Below are positions 34,262 to 42,800 of a DNA stretch of 64,000 bases, in pieces. The notes below the pieces were generated by a model. It searched no databases, was not told the origin of the DNA, and saw only the letters and a program-made list of their open reading frames with translations. The stretch spans positions 11,440,501-11,504,500 of the forward strand of contig NZ_JAQNDO010000001.1 in the NCBI RefSeq assembly GCF_028369105.1, given 5' to 3'. How positions within the stretch are numbered: position 1 is the first letter of the stretch; every line of letters begins with the position of its first letter. A program made the translations under genes and the position numbers. This stretch comes from Polyangium mundeleinium (GTDB lineage: Bacteria > Myxococcota_A > Polyangia > Polyangiales > Polyangiaceae).

Positions 34262-34675
34262 TCATCGCACCGCGACCTCCTCGAACGTCGTCCTCGCGGC
34301 GATGCCCTCTTCGCTCAGGTTGAGGAGGATCGGCAATGTCTCTTGTTGCCAATCCTCGTTCGCGCCGCGGCGGACGGTGACGGGAGCTCCGGGGACACCG
34401 AGGTAAACCGCGTCCACGATATCCATGATGACGTAGAAACAATTGTCGTTGGCGAACCGCATCCGTGTGAAGTCCATCCGGATCGACGCGAAGGCGGCTT
34501 CGGCTAGGATCCGGCCGAGCTCTTCGAGGAAGCTCCACAGGCAGCGATAGGGATTGTCGACCCGAAGGACGCCCTCGAACGTCAGCACGAGACGATCCTC
34601 GTCATCCCGAGCAGCCACCACCTCGAAGACGGCGAGTTCGCCAGCCATCACCGCGCCGCGCGTCAAGACCTTCAT
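34262..34675 (-). CDS. Hypothetical regulator-like protein (slr1659/STAS-like candidate)
   Basis: A 137-aa protein from MKVLTRGAVMAGELAVFEVV (ATG at 34675). The middle (FASIRMDFTRMRFANDNCFYVIMDIVDAV) and end (WQQETLPILLNLSEEG) recall the slr1659-type proteins that resemble STAS anti-anti-sigma domains, with a conserved-looking aromatic/Asn patch. I cannot confirm this without alignment. No usual partner (slr1658-like) is present. Transcribed away from the metal-oxidation operon. Confidence 0.5.
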   Translation of the reverse strand: MKVLTRGAVMAGELAVFEVVAARDDEDRLVLTFEGVLRVDNPYRCLWSFLEELGRILAEAAFASIRMDFTRMRFANDNCFYVIMDIVDAVYLGVPGAPVTVRRGANEDWQQETLPILLNLSEEGIAARTTFEEVAVR

Positions 34676-34792
34676 CGGTCCCCAGCATACAGGATGCGCT
34701 ACGGTCTCCGCCATATCCGGCGGCCCGATCCACCACGACGACGGCCCTCCCGTCGCGCGATGGATGAGATGAGCGACATCGCGCGGGTGGAG

Positions 34793-34813
34793 GAATTGCG
34801 TTTTGCGCAATTC
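34793..34813. repeat. Hairpin GAATTGCG/CGCAATTC in an intergenic region
   Basis: Perfect 8-bp arms (34793-34800, 34806-34813) with a five-base loop, followed by CTTCCAAAAAGG. Further right, CGGGGC/GCCCCG (34876-34890) forms a second short hairpin. They lie between the divergent gene at 34675 and the operon start at 34998, with no T-run on the + strand. Either could be a regulatory dyad; the evidence is only symmetry. Confidence 0.35.
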
Positions 34814-34997
34814 TTCCAAAAAGGTCCAGGGCTGGCCCTGGTTCGGGTCGCGGGGCGAACAGCCCCCGCGGGGTCCGGGGCAGCGCCCCGACAAGGCGCA
34901 CCTGGAGGCGGCTCCGGAGGCGCCTGACCGAAGATGCGGCAAGCGCACGGCAGCTCTTCAACATCCAAGTCGCCCGAACCTGGAGACAGTGGTTACC

Positions 34998-37022
34998 ATG
35001 GAACGGAATTCTGTCGTGCAATGGGGGCGGCGGCGGCTTTGCCTCCGAGCCCTGGCGGAGCGACACGCGCTCGTCCTTTTGCTCGCCTCCTGGCTGCTGC
35101 ACACAGGCGGCTGCGCGAGGCAGGATCCCAAGGAAAAGCCCTCGCTCCCGGCGGCCGCGGGAGAAAGCGCGGGCGCGCCTTCGGCCCCGGTGTCCGTCGA
35201 GGTCGCAGAAAATGGCCTGACGATTGCGTGGTCCGCGACGTTCGAAGACGGCGCGACGAACGCCGCCGGCGCGTGGCGGGTGGCCCGCGCGAGGCTCTCC
35301 GTGATGGACGCCGCGACGGGCGCTGCGCAGGTCGGCCTCCGGCCCCGCGTATGGCTGTCCGCACGGAAAGAAGGGGGCACGAAGCTCGATCACGAGGCTT
35401 GCCGAAACCTCGTCGCGTCCTTCGCCGGGGGGTTGCTCTCCGCGCAGCCTGCTTCGGTCCTCGACGGATACCTCGTCCTTGCGCTCAATGAAGACCCGAG
35501 CCTCTCGATCATCGACCCGCGCGTCGCCCTCGCGCGCACGAAGCTCCAGAGCCTCGTCGCCCTGCCCGGCCAGGCTGCGGACTGGGCCGCGGCGCCGGAG
35601 GGCACTTCGGTCTTCGTGACGATCCCGGAGCGCGACGTGGTCGCCGAGGTGGACGTGCTCCGCGGCCGCGTGCGCAGGAACCAAGACGTCGGCGACCACC
35701 CGACGCGCATCGTGCCCCGCGGCAATACACGCTCGTTCTGGGTCGCCAATGACGGCGACGGGACCGTGAGCGTGATCGACGGGGAATCGCGGGCGAAACG
35801 GAAGACGTTGGACGGGGGCGCAGGACATCAGGAAATCGTCTTCATCGCGGGGGGGCGGCGCGCCTGGGTATCGGCGTCGGGCAGCGAGACGATGAAGGTC
35901 TTCGACGCTGAACACGGCGAGCCCCTCGCCGAGGTCAACGTGGGCCGAGGTGTCGTCGCCCTCGCGGGCAGCGACGAGGCAGCCATGATCCTCGCCGTGC
36001 GCGACAATGGCGAGCTCGTCGTCGTCGACGAAACCAGCCGGGCCGTGACCCGGCGAATCCCCGTGGCTCGCGGCGGCGCGTCGATCGCATTCGCGCCCGG
36101 CGGCAGGTTCGCCTGGCTGGCCCAGCGGGAGGCGGGCGTGGTGCACGTGTTCGATGCGTCCCAGGGCAAGATCGTGCAGACGACGAGAAGGCTGTCCCGC
36201 CCGGATCACGTCTCCTTCACGCGGCATTTCGTGTACGTGCGGGAGCTCGGGTCGAGCCACCTCTCCATGTTCGGGCTCGCGGGCGACCCGGCGAACGAGC
36301 CGCCGAAGCTCGTCCAGGTCGCCATGGGGCAAGCGGCGCCGGACGGGGACTTCGCGCCGAGCTTCGCGGCTCCGATGGCCCCGTTGCCCGAGGGGGGCGG
36401 AATGATCGTCGCGCACCCCGTGGACCGGACGCTTTATGGATACGCCGAGGGGATGATGGCGCCCATCGCGACGCACCCCGCCTACGGGCGCTCGCCGCGC
36501 GCCGTGCGAATCGTCGATCGTTCGCTCCGCGAAATTGAACCGGGGGTCTACGAAGCGCCGTTCCGCATGGACGGCGGCGGCGTCCACGACGTGGCCGTGC
36601 AAATCGACGGACCCCGCAAGGTCACGGCTTGCCTCGAATGGTCCCTCCCGGACGGGGAATCGCGCCCGGGCGAGGAGGCATTCGGCATCGAGCCCCTCTT
36701 CGATCCTGGCGAAAAGCTCGTCGCGGGTCAGGCAACGACCCTCCGCTTCCGGCTACGGGAGCCCATCGCCCCGCGCGCGCTCACGGCGCTCTTCGCGCAG
36801 GATCCGACGGGATACGTGTGGCGCGGCGTGCCGCGGGCCGAGGGAGATTCGGTCTATGCGATCACGGTGAAACCCTCCACGCCCGGCCGATATCGGCTCG
36901 TCGTGCGTCCGAACCAGAAGGCGGGGCCTTTGATGCGCCGCGCGACATGGACCCTCGGCGTCCGGGCAGGCGACTCCGAGGTTCTGCCCGCGAGCGAAGA
37001 GGGAAAGGGGGGTCGAAAGTGA
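34998..37022 (+). CDS. Beta-propeller (YncE-like) lipoprotein, first gene of the oxidase operon
   Basis: A 674-aa exported lipoprotein (lipobox at C39, LLHTGGC). A small N-terminal Ig-like domain is followed by a ~350-residue seven-bladed propeller of the YncE/cytochrome d1 type (SFWVANDGDGTVSVIDGES, AWVSASGSETMKVFDAE, VVHVFDASQGKIV). The C-terminal part (~150 aa) is another beta-sandwich (DVAVQIDGPRKVTACLEW, PSTPGRYRLVV) resembling FixH/CopC-type immunoglobulin folds. The final bases overlap the next gene (GTGA). Likely a periplasmic or surface component of the copper-dependent oxidation module. Confidence 0.75.
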   Translation: MERNSVVQWGRRRLCLRALAERHALVLLLASWLLHTGGCARQDPKEKPSLPAAAGESAGAPSAPVSVEVAENGLTIAWSATFEDGATNAAGAWRVARARLSVMDAATGAAQVGLRPRVWLSARKEGGTKLDHEACRNLVASFAGGLLSAQPASVLDGYLVLALNEDPSLSIIDPRVALARTKLQSLVALPGQAADWAAAPEGTSVFVTIPERDVVAEVDVLRGRVRRNQDVGDHPTRIVPRGNTRSFWVANDGDGTVSVIDGESRAKRKTLDGGAGHQEIVFIAGGRRAWVSASGSETMKVFDAEHGEPLAEVNVGRGVVALAGSDEAAMILAVRDNGELVVVDETSRAVTRRIPVARGGASIAFAPGGRFAWLAQREAGVVHVFDASQGKIVQTTRRLSRPDHVSFTRHFVYVRELGSSHLSMFGLAGDPANEPPKLVQVAMGQAAPDGDFAPSFAAPMAPLPEGGGMIVAHPVDRTLYGYAEGMMAPIATHPAYGRSPRAVRIVDRSLREIEPGVYEAPFRMDGGGVHDVAVQIDGPRKVTACLEWSLPDGESRPGEEAFGIEPLFDPGEKLVAGQATTLRFRLREPIAPRALTALFAQDPTGYVWRGVPRAEGDSVYAITVKPSTPGRYRLVVRPNQKAGPLMRRATWTLGVRAGDSEVLPASEEGKGGRK

Positions 37023-37621
37023 AGCGGCTCCTGGTCATCCCATTGCAGGTCTCGCTCGGGCTCCTGGCCGCGCTCGCCGCGGCGCCCGTGGTGGCCGAGG
37101 CGCCGCCAGCGTCGAGCGCGAAGGCCAACGAAGACGCGGCGGCGCGCTATTTCACCAATACGAAGCTCGTGGATCAGGACGGAAAGGTCCGCCATTTCCA
37201 CGACGACCTCCTGCGGGGAAAGAAAGTGCTCATCAACGTCGCCTTCACGTCGTGCAAGGGCGCGTGTCCCGCCATGACGGCGAACCTCGCGAAGGTGCAG
37301 CGTCTCCTCGGCGCGCGGGTGGGCAAGGAGATCCACATCATCACCGTCACGGCCGACCCGGAGAACGACACGCCGGCCGTACTCAAGCAGTACGCCGGTC
37401 GGCACGGAGCCACGGCCGGATGGTACTTCCTGACGGGCGCACCGGACGACGTGAACAAGGTGCTCGGCCGCATCGGGGGCCTCTTGCGCAAGCCCGAGGA
37501 CCACGCGACGACCCTCTACGTCGGCAATCTCTCGACCGGCAACTGGGTGAAGACCCAGGCGACCTCGCGCCCCGAGGACATCGTCTATCTCGTCGACCAC
37601 CTCGACGACCCCAAGCGATGA
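37019..37621 (+). CDS. SCO1/SenC family copper chaperone (1)
   Basis: A 200-aa exported thioredoxin-like protein starting at a GTG that overlaps the preceding stop. The signal peptide ends near PVVAEA. It has the SCO copper site: CxxxC in TSCKGACPAM and the distal His in EDHATTLYVG. DPENDTP and WYFLTG are also family marks. SCO proteins insert copper or keep cysteines reduced during assembly of Cu oxidases. Its neighbours (a second SCO and a multicopper oxidase) indicate metallation of that oxidase rather than cytochrome c oxidase. Confidence 0.9.
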   Translation: MKRLLVIPLQVSLGLLAALAAAPVVAEAPPASSAKANEDAAARYFTNTKLVDQDGKVRHFHDDLLRGKKVLINVAFTSCKGACPAMTANLAKVQRLLGARVGKEIHIITVTADPENDTPAVLKQYAGRHGATAGWYFLTGAPDDVNKVLGRIGGLLRKPEDHATTLYVGNLSTGNWVKTQATSRPEDIVYLVDHLDDPKR

Positions 37622-38265
37622 GCATGGCCATTGCAAATCATCCGCTCCGGCACGCGCGCGCCCTGGTCCTCGTGGGTGCCGCCATACTCGCCGCGGGATG
37701 CGAGGGGGAAAGCAAGGGCGCGCCGCCCGTCCCGCTCCCGACCCCGGGCGCCGACGTCCGCATCGCGCCCCTCGCCGAGGTTGTCGTGCCAGACGTGGAG
37801 CTCGTCGATCAGGACGGGCAAACGGTGCCGCTGCGCGCCGCCCTCGGCCCGGGCGCTTTTGCGATCCAGTTCGTCTTCACCACGTGCACGACGATCTGCT
37901 CGCCGATGACGGCCGTCTTCGCGCGGCTCGCCCACGACCTCGGCGATTCGTTCGGCAAAGACGTACGTCTCGTGTCGCTCACCCTCGATCCGGCCATCGA
38001 CGGCCCCGAGGCGTTGCGCCGTTACGCGGACCTATTCGGGCGGCGGGAGGGCTGGACGTTCCTCACGGGGAGGCCGGATCGTTTGTCGCGGGTCCTTCGC
38101 GCGCTCGGCGGCGATGCGAGGGTCAAGGAGGAGCATCGCCCGCTCACCGTGATCGGAGACGGCCAGGGCAAATTCGTCCTCGTCGACGGGCTCGCCTCAC
38201 CCGCGCGCCTGCGCGCCGAGATCGCGGCGCTGCGTCGTCGCGCGGAGACCACGGAGGAGCCGTGA
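37618..38265 (+). CDS. SCO1/SenC family copper chaperone (2), lipoprotein
   Basis: A 215-aa protein starting in an ATGA overlap. It is a lipoprotein (lipobox AAGC) with the SCO domain: TTCTTICSPM (CxxxC), LTLDPAIDGPEALRRYAD, WTFLTGRPD and a downstream His in KEEHRPLTVIGD. Clearly diverged from SCO1(1), so the pair is not a recent duplicate and may have separate jobs such as copper delivery and thiol reduction. The stop overlaps the next gene's GTG. Confidence 0.9.
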   Translation: MSMAIANHPLRHARALVLVGAAILAAGCEGESKGAPPVPLPTPGADVRIAPLAEVVVPDVELVDQDGQTVPLRAALGPGAFAIQFVFTTCTTICSPMTAVFARLAHDLGDSFGKDVRLVSLTLDPAIDGPEALRRYADLFGRREGWTFLTGRPDRLSRVLRALGGDARVKEEHRPLTVIGDGQGKFVLVDGLASPARLRAEIAALRRRAETTEEP

Positions 38266-39836
38266 TCGAGCGCTGGGGGATGAGCGCCGTCGTGCTCATG
38301 GGCGCTTGCTTGCTCCTCGGAGGGAGCGAAAGCCGCCCCGAGGCGCCGCGCGACCGAGGCGCTTCATGCGCGAGCCTCGGCCCCGCCGCGCGGCGCGGCA
38401 AGGCGATCTATCACCAGGGCCGGGGCGCCGAGGGAGAGCCCATCGTGGGGCTCGTCGGCGACGGCTCCGCCATGCTCTCGGGGGCGAGCGCGGCGTGCGC
38501 GCGTTGCCATGGTTTCTCGGGGGAAGGGACCGAGGAGGGAGGCATCGCCGCGCCCGCGCTCACGCCCGAGAGCCTCTTTTCGCCCGATGCACGCAAGGGC
38601 CGCCCCGGACACGACGATGCGACGCTCCTCGCCGCGATCCGGGACGGGCACGTCGGTGCGCGGCGACTCGGTCCGGCCATGCCGAGGTTCACGCTCGATA
38701 CGTCGGCCCTCGCGGATCTGAGAGCGTACCTCGTCTGCCTCGGTCACGAGCGCGAGCCGGGCGTCTCCGAGGGCGTGATCCGTGTCGGCGCAGCGTGGCC
38801 GATGTCGGGCCCAGCAATGGCGCAAGGGGCGGCGATGGCCGCGGCCGCCGCCAACGTATTCGCCGAGATTGAGGCCCAGGGCGGGGTGTTTCGACGTCGC
38901 ATCGAGCTCGTGCTCGAGGATTCGAATGGCCCCGGAGGCCCGCATGCGGCGGCAGCGCGCCTCGCCCGGCGCGAGGTCTTCGCCATGATGTCGAGTCCGA
39001 TCGCGGCCGAGCCACTCCGGGACGACGAAGGCGAGGAGATCCCCCATCTCGCGCCCCTCGGGCCGACGCCGCCGGACGCCGAGCGCGTATTCCAGGTGCG
39101 ACCAGGCCTCGATATGCTGGCGCAGATCGTGCTCGCGCACGCGGCCACGTCCCGGCGAAGCCCCGCATTCCACGTGATCGCTCCCGACGACGCCGCGGGC
39201 AGGCTGCTCCGGGACGGACTCGCGCGCGGCCAGGCAGCGCGGCGAGACCTGCCCGCGCCCTCCGAATGGCTCTTCGTGCCAGGCTCCCTCGACGCGACGG
39301 CGGCGGCCGCGGAGGCGCGCGCGCGTGTGCCCGACGCCATTCTCTTCGGCGGGACCGCCGAGGAGCTCGGCGCGTTCGTCCGGGCGCTCTCCTCCGCGGA
39401 CGAGGTGCCGATCTATGCCCCGTCCGCGATCCTCGGCGATGCGCCCGCCGCGCTCGACCCACGCGCCGCGCGGCGGACGCTCTTCGTGCACGCGGGCCCC
39501 GTCGACGATCGCGTCTCCGCCAAGGTCCGGGACCTCCGCGCCCGCCTGCAAGCGCGAGGCGCCCCGGCAGGACGGATCGGGCTCGCGATATCGGCGGAGG
39601 TCGCCGCCCGGACCCTCATCGAGGGGCTTCGCCGCGCAGGGGGTCGTCCGACACGGCGAGCCTTTGTCGCGGCGCTCGAGACGCTGCGCGATTTCGAGGC
39701 CGGCCTCTCGGCGCCGCTGAGCTTCAGCCGCGGGAATCACGTCGGGGTGACGGGCGCGTACGTCGTCCGCGTCGATCCGATCGCGCGAGAGATCGTGCGG
39801 GTATCGGAATGGCTCACCGTCGCCCCCCACCGGTGA
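38262..39836 (+). CDS. Cytochrome c domain fused to an ABC-type leucine-binding-protein domain
   Basis: A 524-aa exported protein with a GTG start overlapping the previous stop. After a hydrophobic N-terminus comes a short cytochrome c domain with heme motif CARCHGFSGEG (C79, C82, H83) and an axial Met in LGPAMPRFT. Residues ~155-520 form a periplasmic-binding-protein type I (Leu/Ile/Val-binding-like) domain (VIRVGAAWPMSGPAMAQG, VFRRRIELVLEDSN). So one chain carries a heme and a ligand-binding module. It may pass electrons between the multicopper oxidase and a ligand-bound donor or acceptor (inference). Confidence 0.8.
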   Translation: MIERWGMSAVVLMGACLLLGGSESRPEAPRDRGASCASLGPAARRGKAIYHQGRGAEGEPIVGLVGDGSAMLSGASAACARCHGFSGEGTEEGGIAAPALTPESLFSPDARKGRPGHDDATLLAAIRDGHVGARRLGPAMPRFTLDTSALADLRAYLVCLGHEREPGVSEGVIRVGAAWPMSGPAMAQGAAMAAAAANVFAEIEAQGGVFRRRIELVLEDSNGPGGPHAAAARLARREVFAMMSSPIAAEPLRDDEGEEIPHLAPLGPTPPDAERVFQVRPGLDMLAQIVLAHAATSRRSPAFHVIAPDDAAGRLLRDGLARGQAARRDLPAPSEWLFVPGSLDATAAAAEARARVPDAILFGGTAEELGAFVRALSSADEVPIYAPSAILGDAPAALDPRAARRTLFVHAGPVDDRVSAKVRDLRARLQARGAPAGRIGLAISAEVAARTLIEGLRRAGGRPTRRAFVAALETLRDFEAGLSAPLSFSRGNHVGVTGAYVVRVDPIAREIVRVSEWLTVAPHR

Positions 39837-39893
39837 TCTCGGGCCATTGCGCTTTTTCGTAGGCACATCGAATCCATGTGATGGGAGTATACC

Positions 39894-42800
39894 GTGCCCA
39901 GACTTGCACCTTCTTTGTTGCGATGTATGGCGTTCGTCCTCCTGGCGTCGGGGTGCGGAGGGAGCGGCCCCGACGGGCCACCGCCCGGCGCGGGGACGGC
40001 AGGGGCGGCCTCGCTCGCCGTCGTCGATCCGCCGAGCGAGCCCTCGCCGGGCCCCCCCCACGGAGGCCGCACGATCGTCGCGCGCGTGGTCGCGCTCGAT
40101 CAGGTGTACGTATACAATAGGTTTGGCTCGTTCAACCCCGACGGGATGATCTTCGCCCTCGAGCGGGACGTCGTCCCCATTGACGACGCGAAGCCGATCG
40201 GTCCGGGCAACGCCATGCTCGCGCCCGACAAGCGACCGAGGCCGCTCGTGCTTCGCGTCAACGTCGGGGACGAGCTCGTCGTTCATTTCAAGAACCTGCT
40301 CGCCCCCACGGTGGGCGACATCTCCCCCGACGCGGAGGTCCCCTTCCACGTGGGAGGCGACATCGGATCGGATTCGACCGCGACGAGGCGCGCGTCGTTC
40401 CACGTGAACGGGCTCCAGGTCTTCGATCAGAAATCGCTGGCCGGGAACGTCGGGAAAAACGCGCCCGCCCTCGCGGCGCCGGGCCAGACCCGCACGTATC
40501 GGTTCCTCGCCGACCGTGAAGGCACGTTCCTCGCGCACAGCGGCGGGGCCATGACGGGCGGCGAGGGTCTCGGGGGGCAAACCGTGCTCGGGCTCTTCGG
40601 CGCGGTCCACGTCGAGCCGAGAAACGCGGTCTGGTACCGCTCGCAGGTCACGGGCAAGGAACTCGCGGCCGTGGCGACGTACGACAAGGACCCGCTCCTG
40701 CCGCCCCGCATCGATTACGACGCGACGTATCCCGATGGTACGCCCATCCTTCGTATCCTCGACGACCGAGACGGCGAGCTGGAGATCGTGCACGGCGATC
40801 TCTACGCCATCATCACCGGCTACACGCACACCGAAGCGGGGACCACGAACTCCAAGGATCAGGGCCATTTCCGCGAGATGACGGTGCTCTTCCACGACGA
40901 GCTCAAAGCCGTGCAGGCGTTCCCCGAACTCGACGAGGACCCGAGCCTCCACGGCGTGCGCGACGGCTTTGGCATCAACTACGGCTCCGCGGGGCTCGGC
41001 GCGGAGCTGCTCGCCAACCGCGCCCGCCTCGGGCCCGCGGCCGATTGCGCCGAATGCAAATTCGAGGAGTTCTTTCTCTCGTCGTGGGCGAACGGCGATC
41101 CGGCGATCCTCGTGTCGCGGGACGAGGAGGGGCGAGCGCTCGGAGCCCTCTTCCCGGAGGATCCCTCGAACGTCCACCACGCCTACCTCGGGGATCCGGT
41201 CCGCATCCGGAACCTGCACGCGGGGCCCAAGGAGACGCACGTCTTCCACCTGCACGCCCACCAATGGCTCCAGTCCCCGGGCCATGACGACGCCATGGCC
41301 CGCGACTCGCAGACGATCGGCCCCGGCGCGGCCTTCACCTACGACCTCCTGTTCGGGGGAGCAGGCAACCGCGTCCTCACGCCCGGCGACGCCATTTTCC
41401 ATTGCCACCTCTATCCCCATTTCGCGCAAGGCATGTGGGCGCTGCTCCGCGTGCACGACGTCTTCGAGAACGGATCGCCGTCGCGGAGGCTGCCGGACGG
41501 AGAGATCTCGAGCGGCACCCCGACGCCCGCCGTCGTCCCCATCCCCGAGCGTGGAATGGCGCCCATGCCCACCTACGAGCCCACGCTGGTCGTCCAGGGG
41601 AACAAGAAGGTATGGCGCCCGGCGATGCCAGGATATCCCTTCTACGTCCCCGCCGACGCGGGGCACAGGCCGCCGCAGCCGCCGCTCGACATGGTCTTCG
41701 ACGGCGGCTTGCCCCGGCACAAGATCGACGCGGTCCCCGACGACGCGATCGTGCGGGGCAGCGGGGTCGCGCGGTTCGACGTGGAGATCCTCGAGGCGGA
41801 CCTCGTGCTCCTGCCGCAAAATGGAACGGCCTCGGAGCAGGGGGCCATGGCCTTCCACGCCGGCACGTTCCCTGGCGGCAAGCCAGACGCAACGCTTTAC
41901 GGCTGGACCGGCGCGAGTTACCCCACCCGCACGCCTCTCGGTCAGGTCGCGCGTTTCTTCGTCAATGGCAGGCCGCCGGCGATGGGCGCGCCGTTCGCCG
42001 ACCCCTGCCCGAAAAACGTCCCGCTGCGCACGTTCAACTTCGCGGTCGTGGAAATCGACGGCCTGCTCAACGACGCCGGCTGGCACGACCCGCAGCTCCG
42101 GATGCTGGTGCTCGAGCAGGACCTGCCCGCGACCTACGCAGGGACGCGGCCCCCGGAGCCGCTGTACATGCGGGTGAGCTCGAACGACTGCATTCATGCC
42201 GAGGCCACGAACCTGCTCCCCAAGGTGCTGGAGGAGGACGATTTCCAGGTCCGCACCCCCACGGACACCGTGGGCCAGCACATCCACCTCGTGCAATTCG
42301 ACGTGATGAGCTCGGACGGAGGGGCGAACGGGTTCAATTACGAGGACGGTACGTTCGCCGCGGGGGAGGTCGAGGAGCGCATCGCAGCGGCGAACGCGAG
42401 CGGCGGCGCCATCACGCCGAAAGGGAACCGCGTCTTCCTCGCCCCCAAGGCGCACCCGCGCATCCCCAAGGCCTTCGCCGCGCAGACGACGGTGCAGCGC
42501 CAGTGGGCCGCGCCGATCCTCGACGAGATCGGCCGGGATCGCACGAGCCGCACCGTCTTCACGCACGACCATCTATCGGCGTCCTCGCACCAGCAGCACG
42601 GCCTCTATGGCGCGCTCGTCATCGAGCCCGAGGGCTCGACCTTCCGCGATTCGAGGACGGGGCAAGCCTTCGGCACACGAAAGGACGGCGGGCCGACGAG
42701 CTTCCGCGCCGACGTCACGAGGGGCGACGGCACGTCGTTCCGCGAGTTCAACATCGCCTTCGCGGACTTCGCGCTCGCCTATGACGCCTACGGCGAGCCC

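Noticed and set aside
33966-34265. 99-aa - strand open frame in ATGA overlap with the gene ending at 34262
   Set aside because: Composition is Pro/Arg/Gly shadow-like with no family; the overlap alone is weak evidence.
38364-42572. 1402-aa open frame on the - strand
   Set aside because: Shadow of the fusion protein and oxidase genes in GC-rich sequence; His/Arg-rich with no domain.
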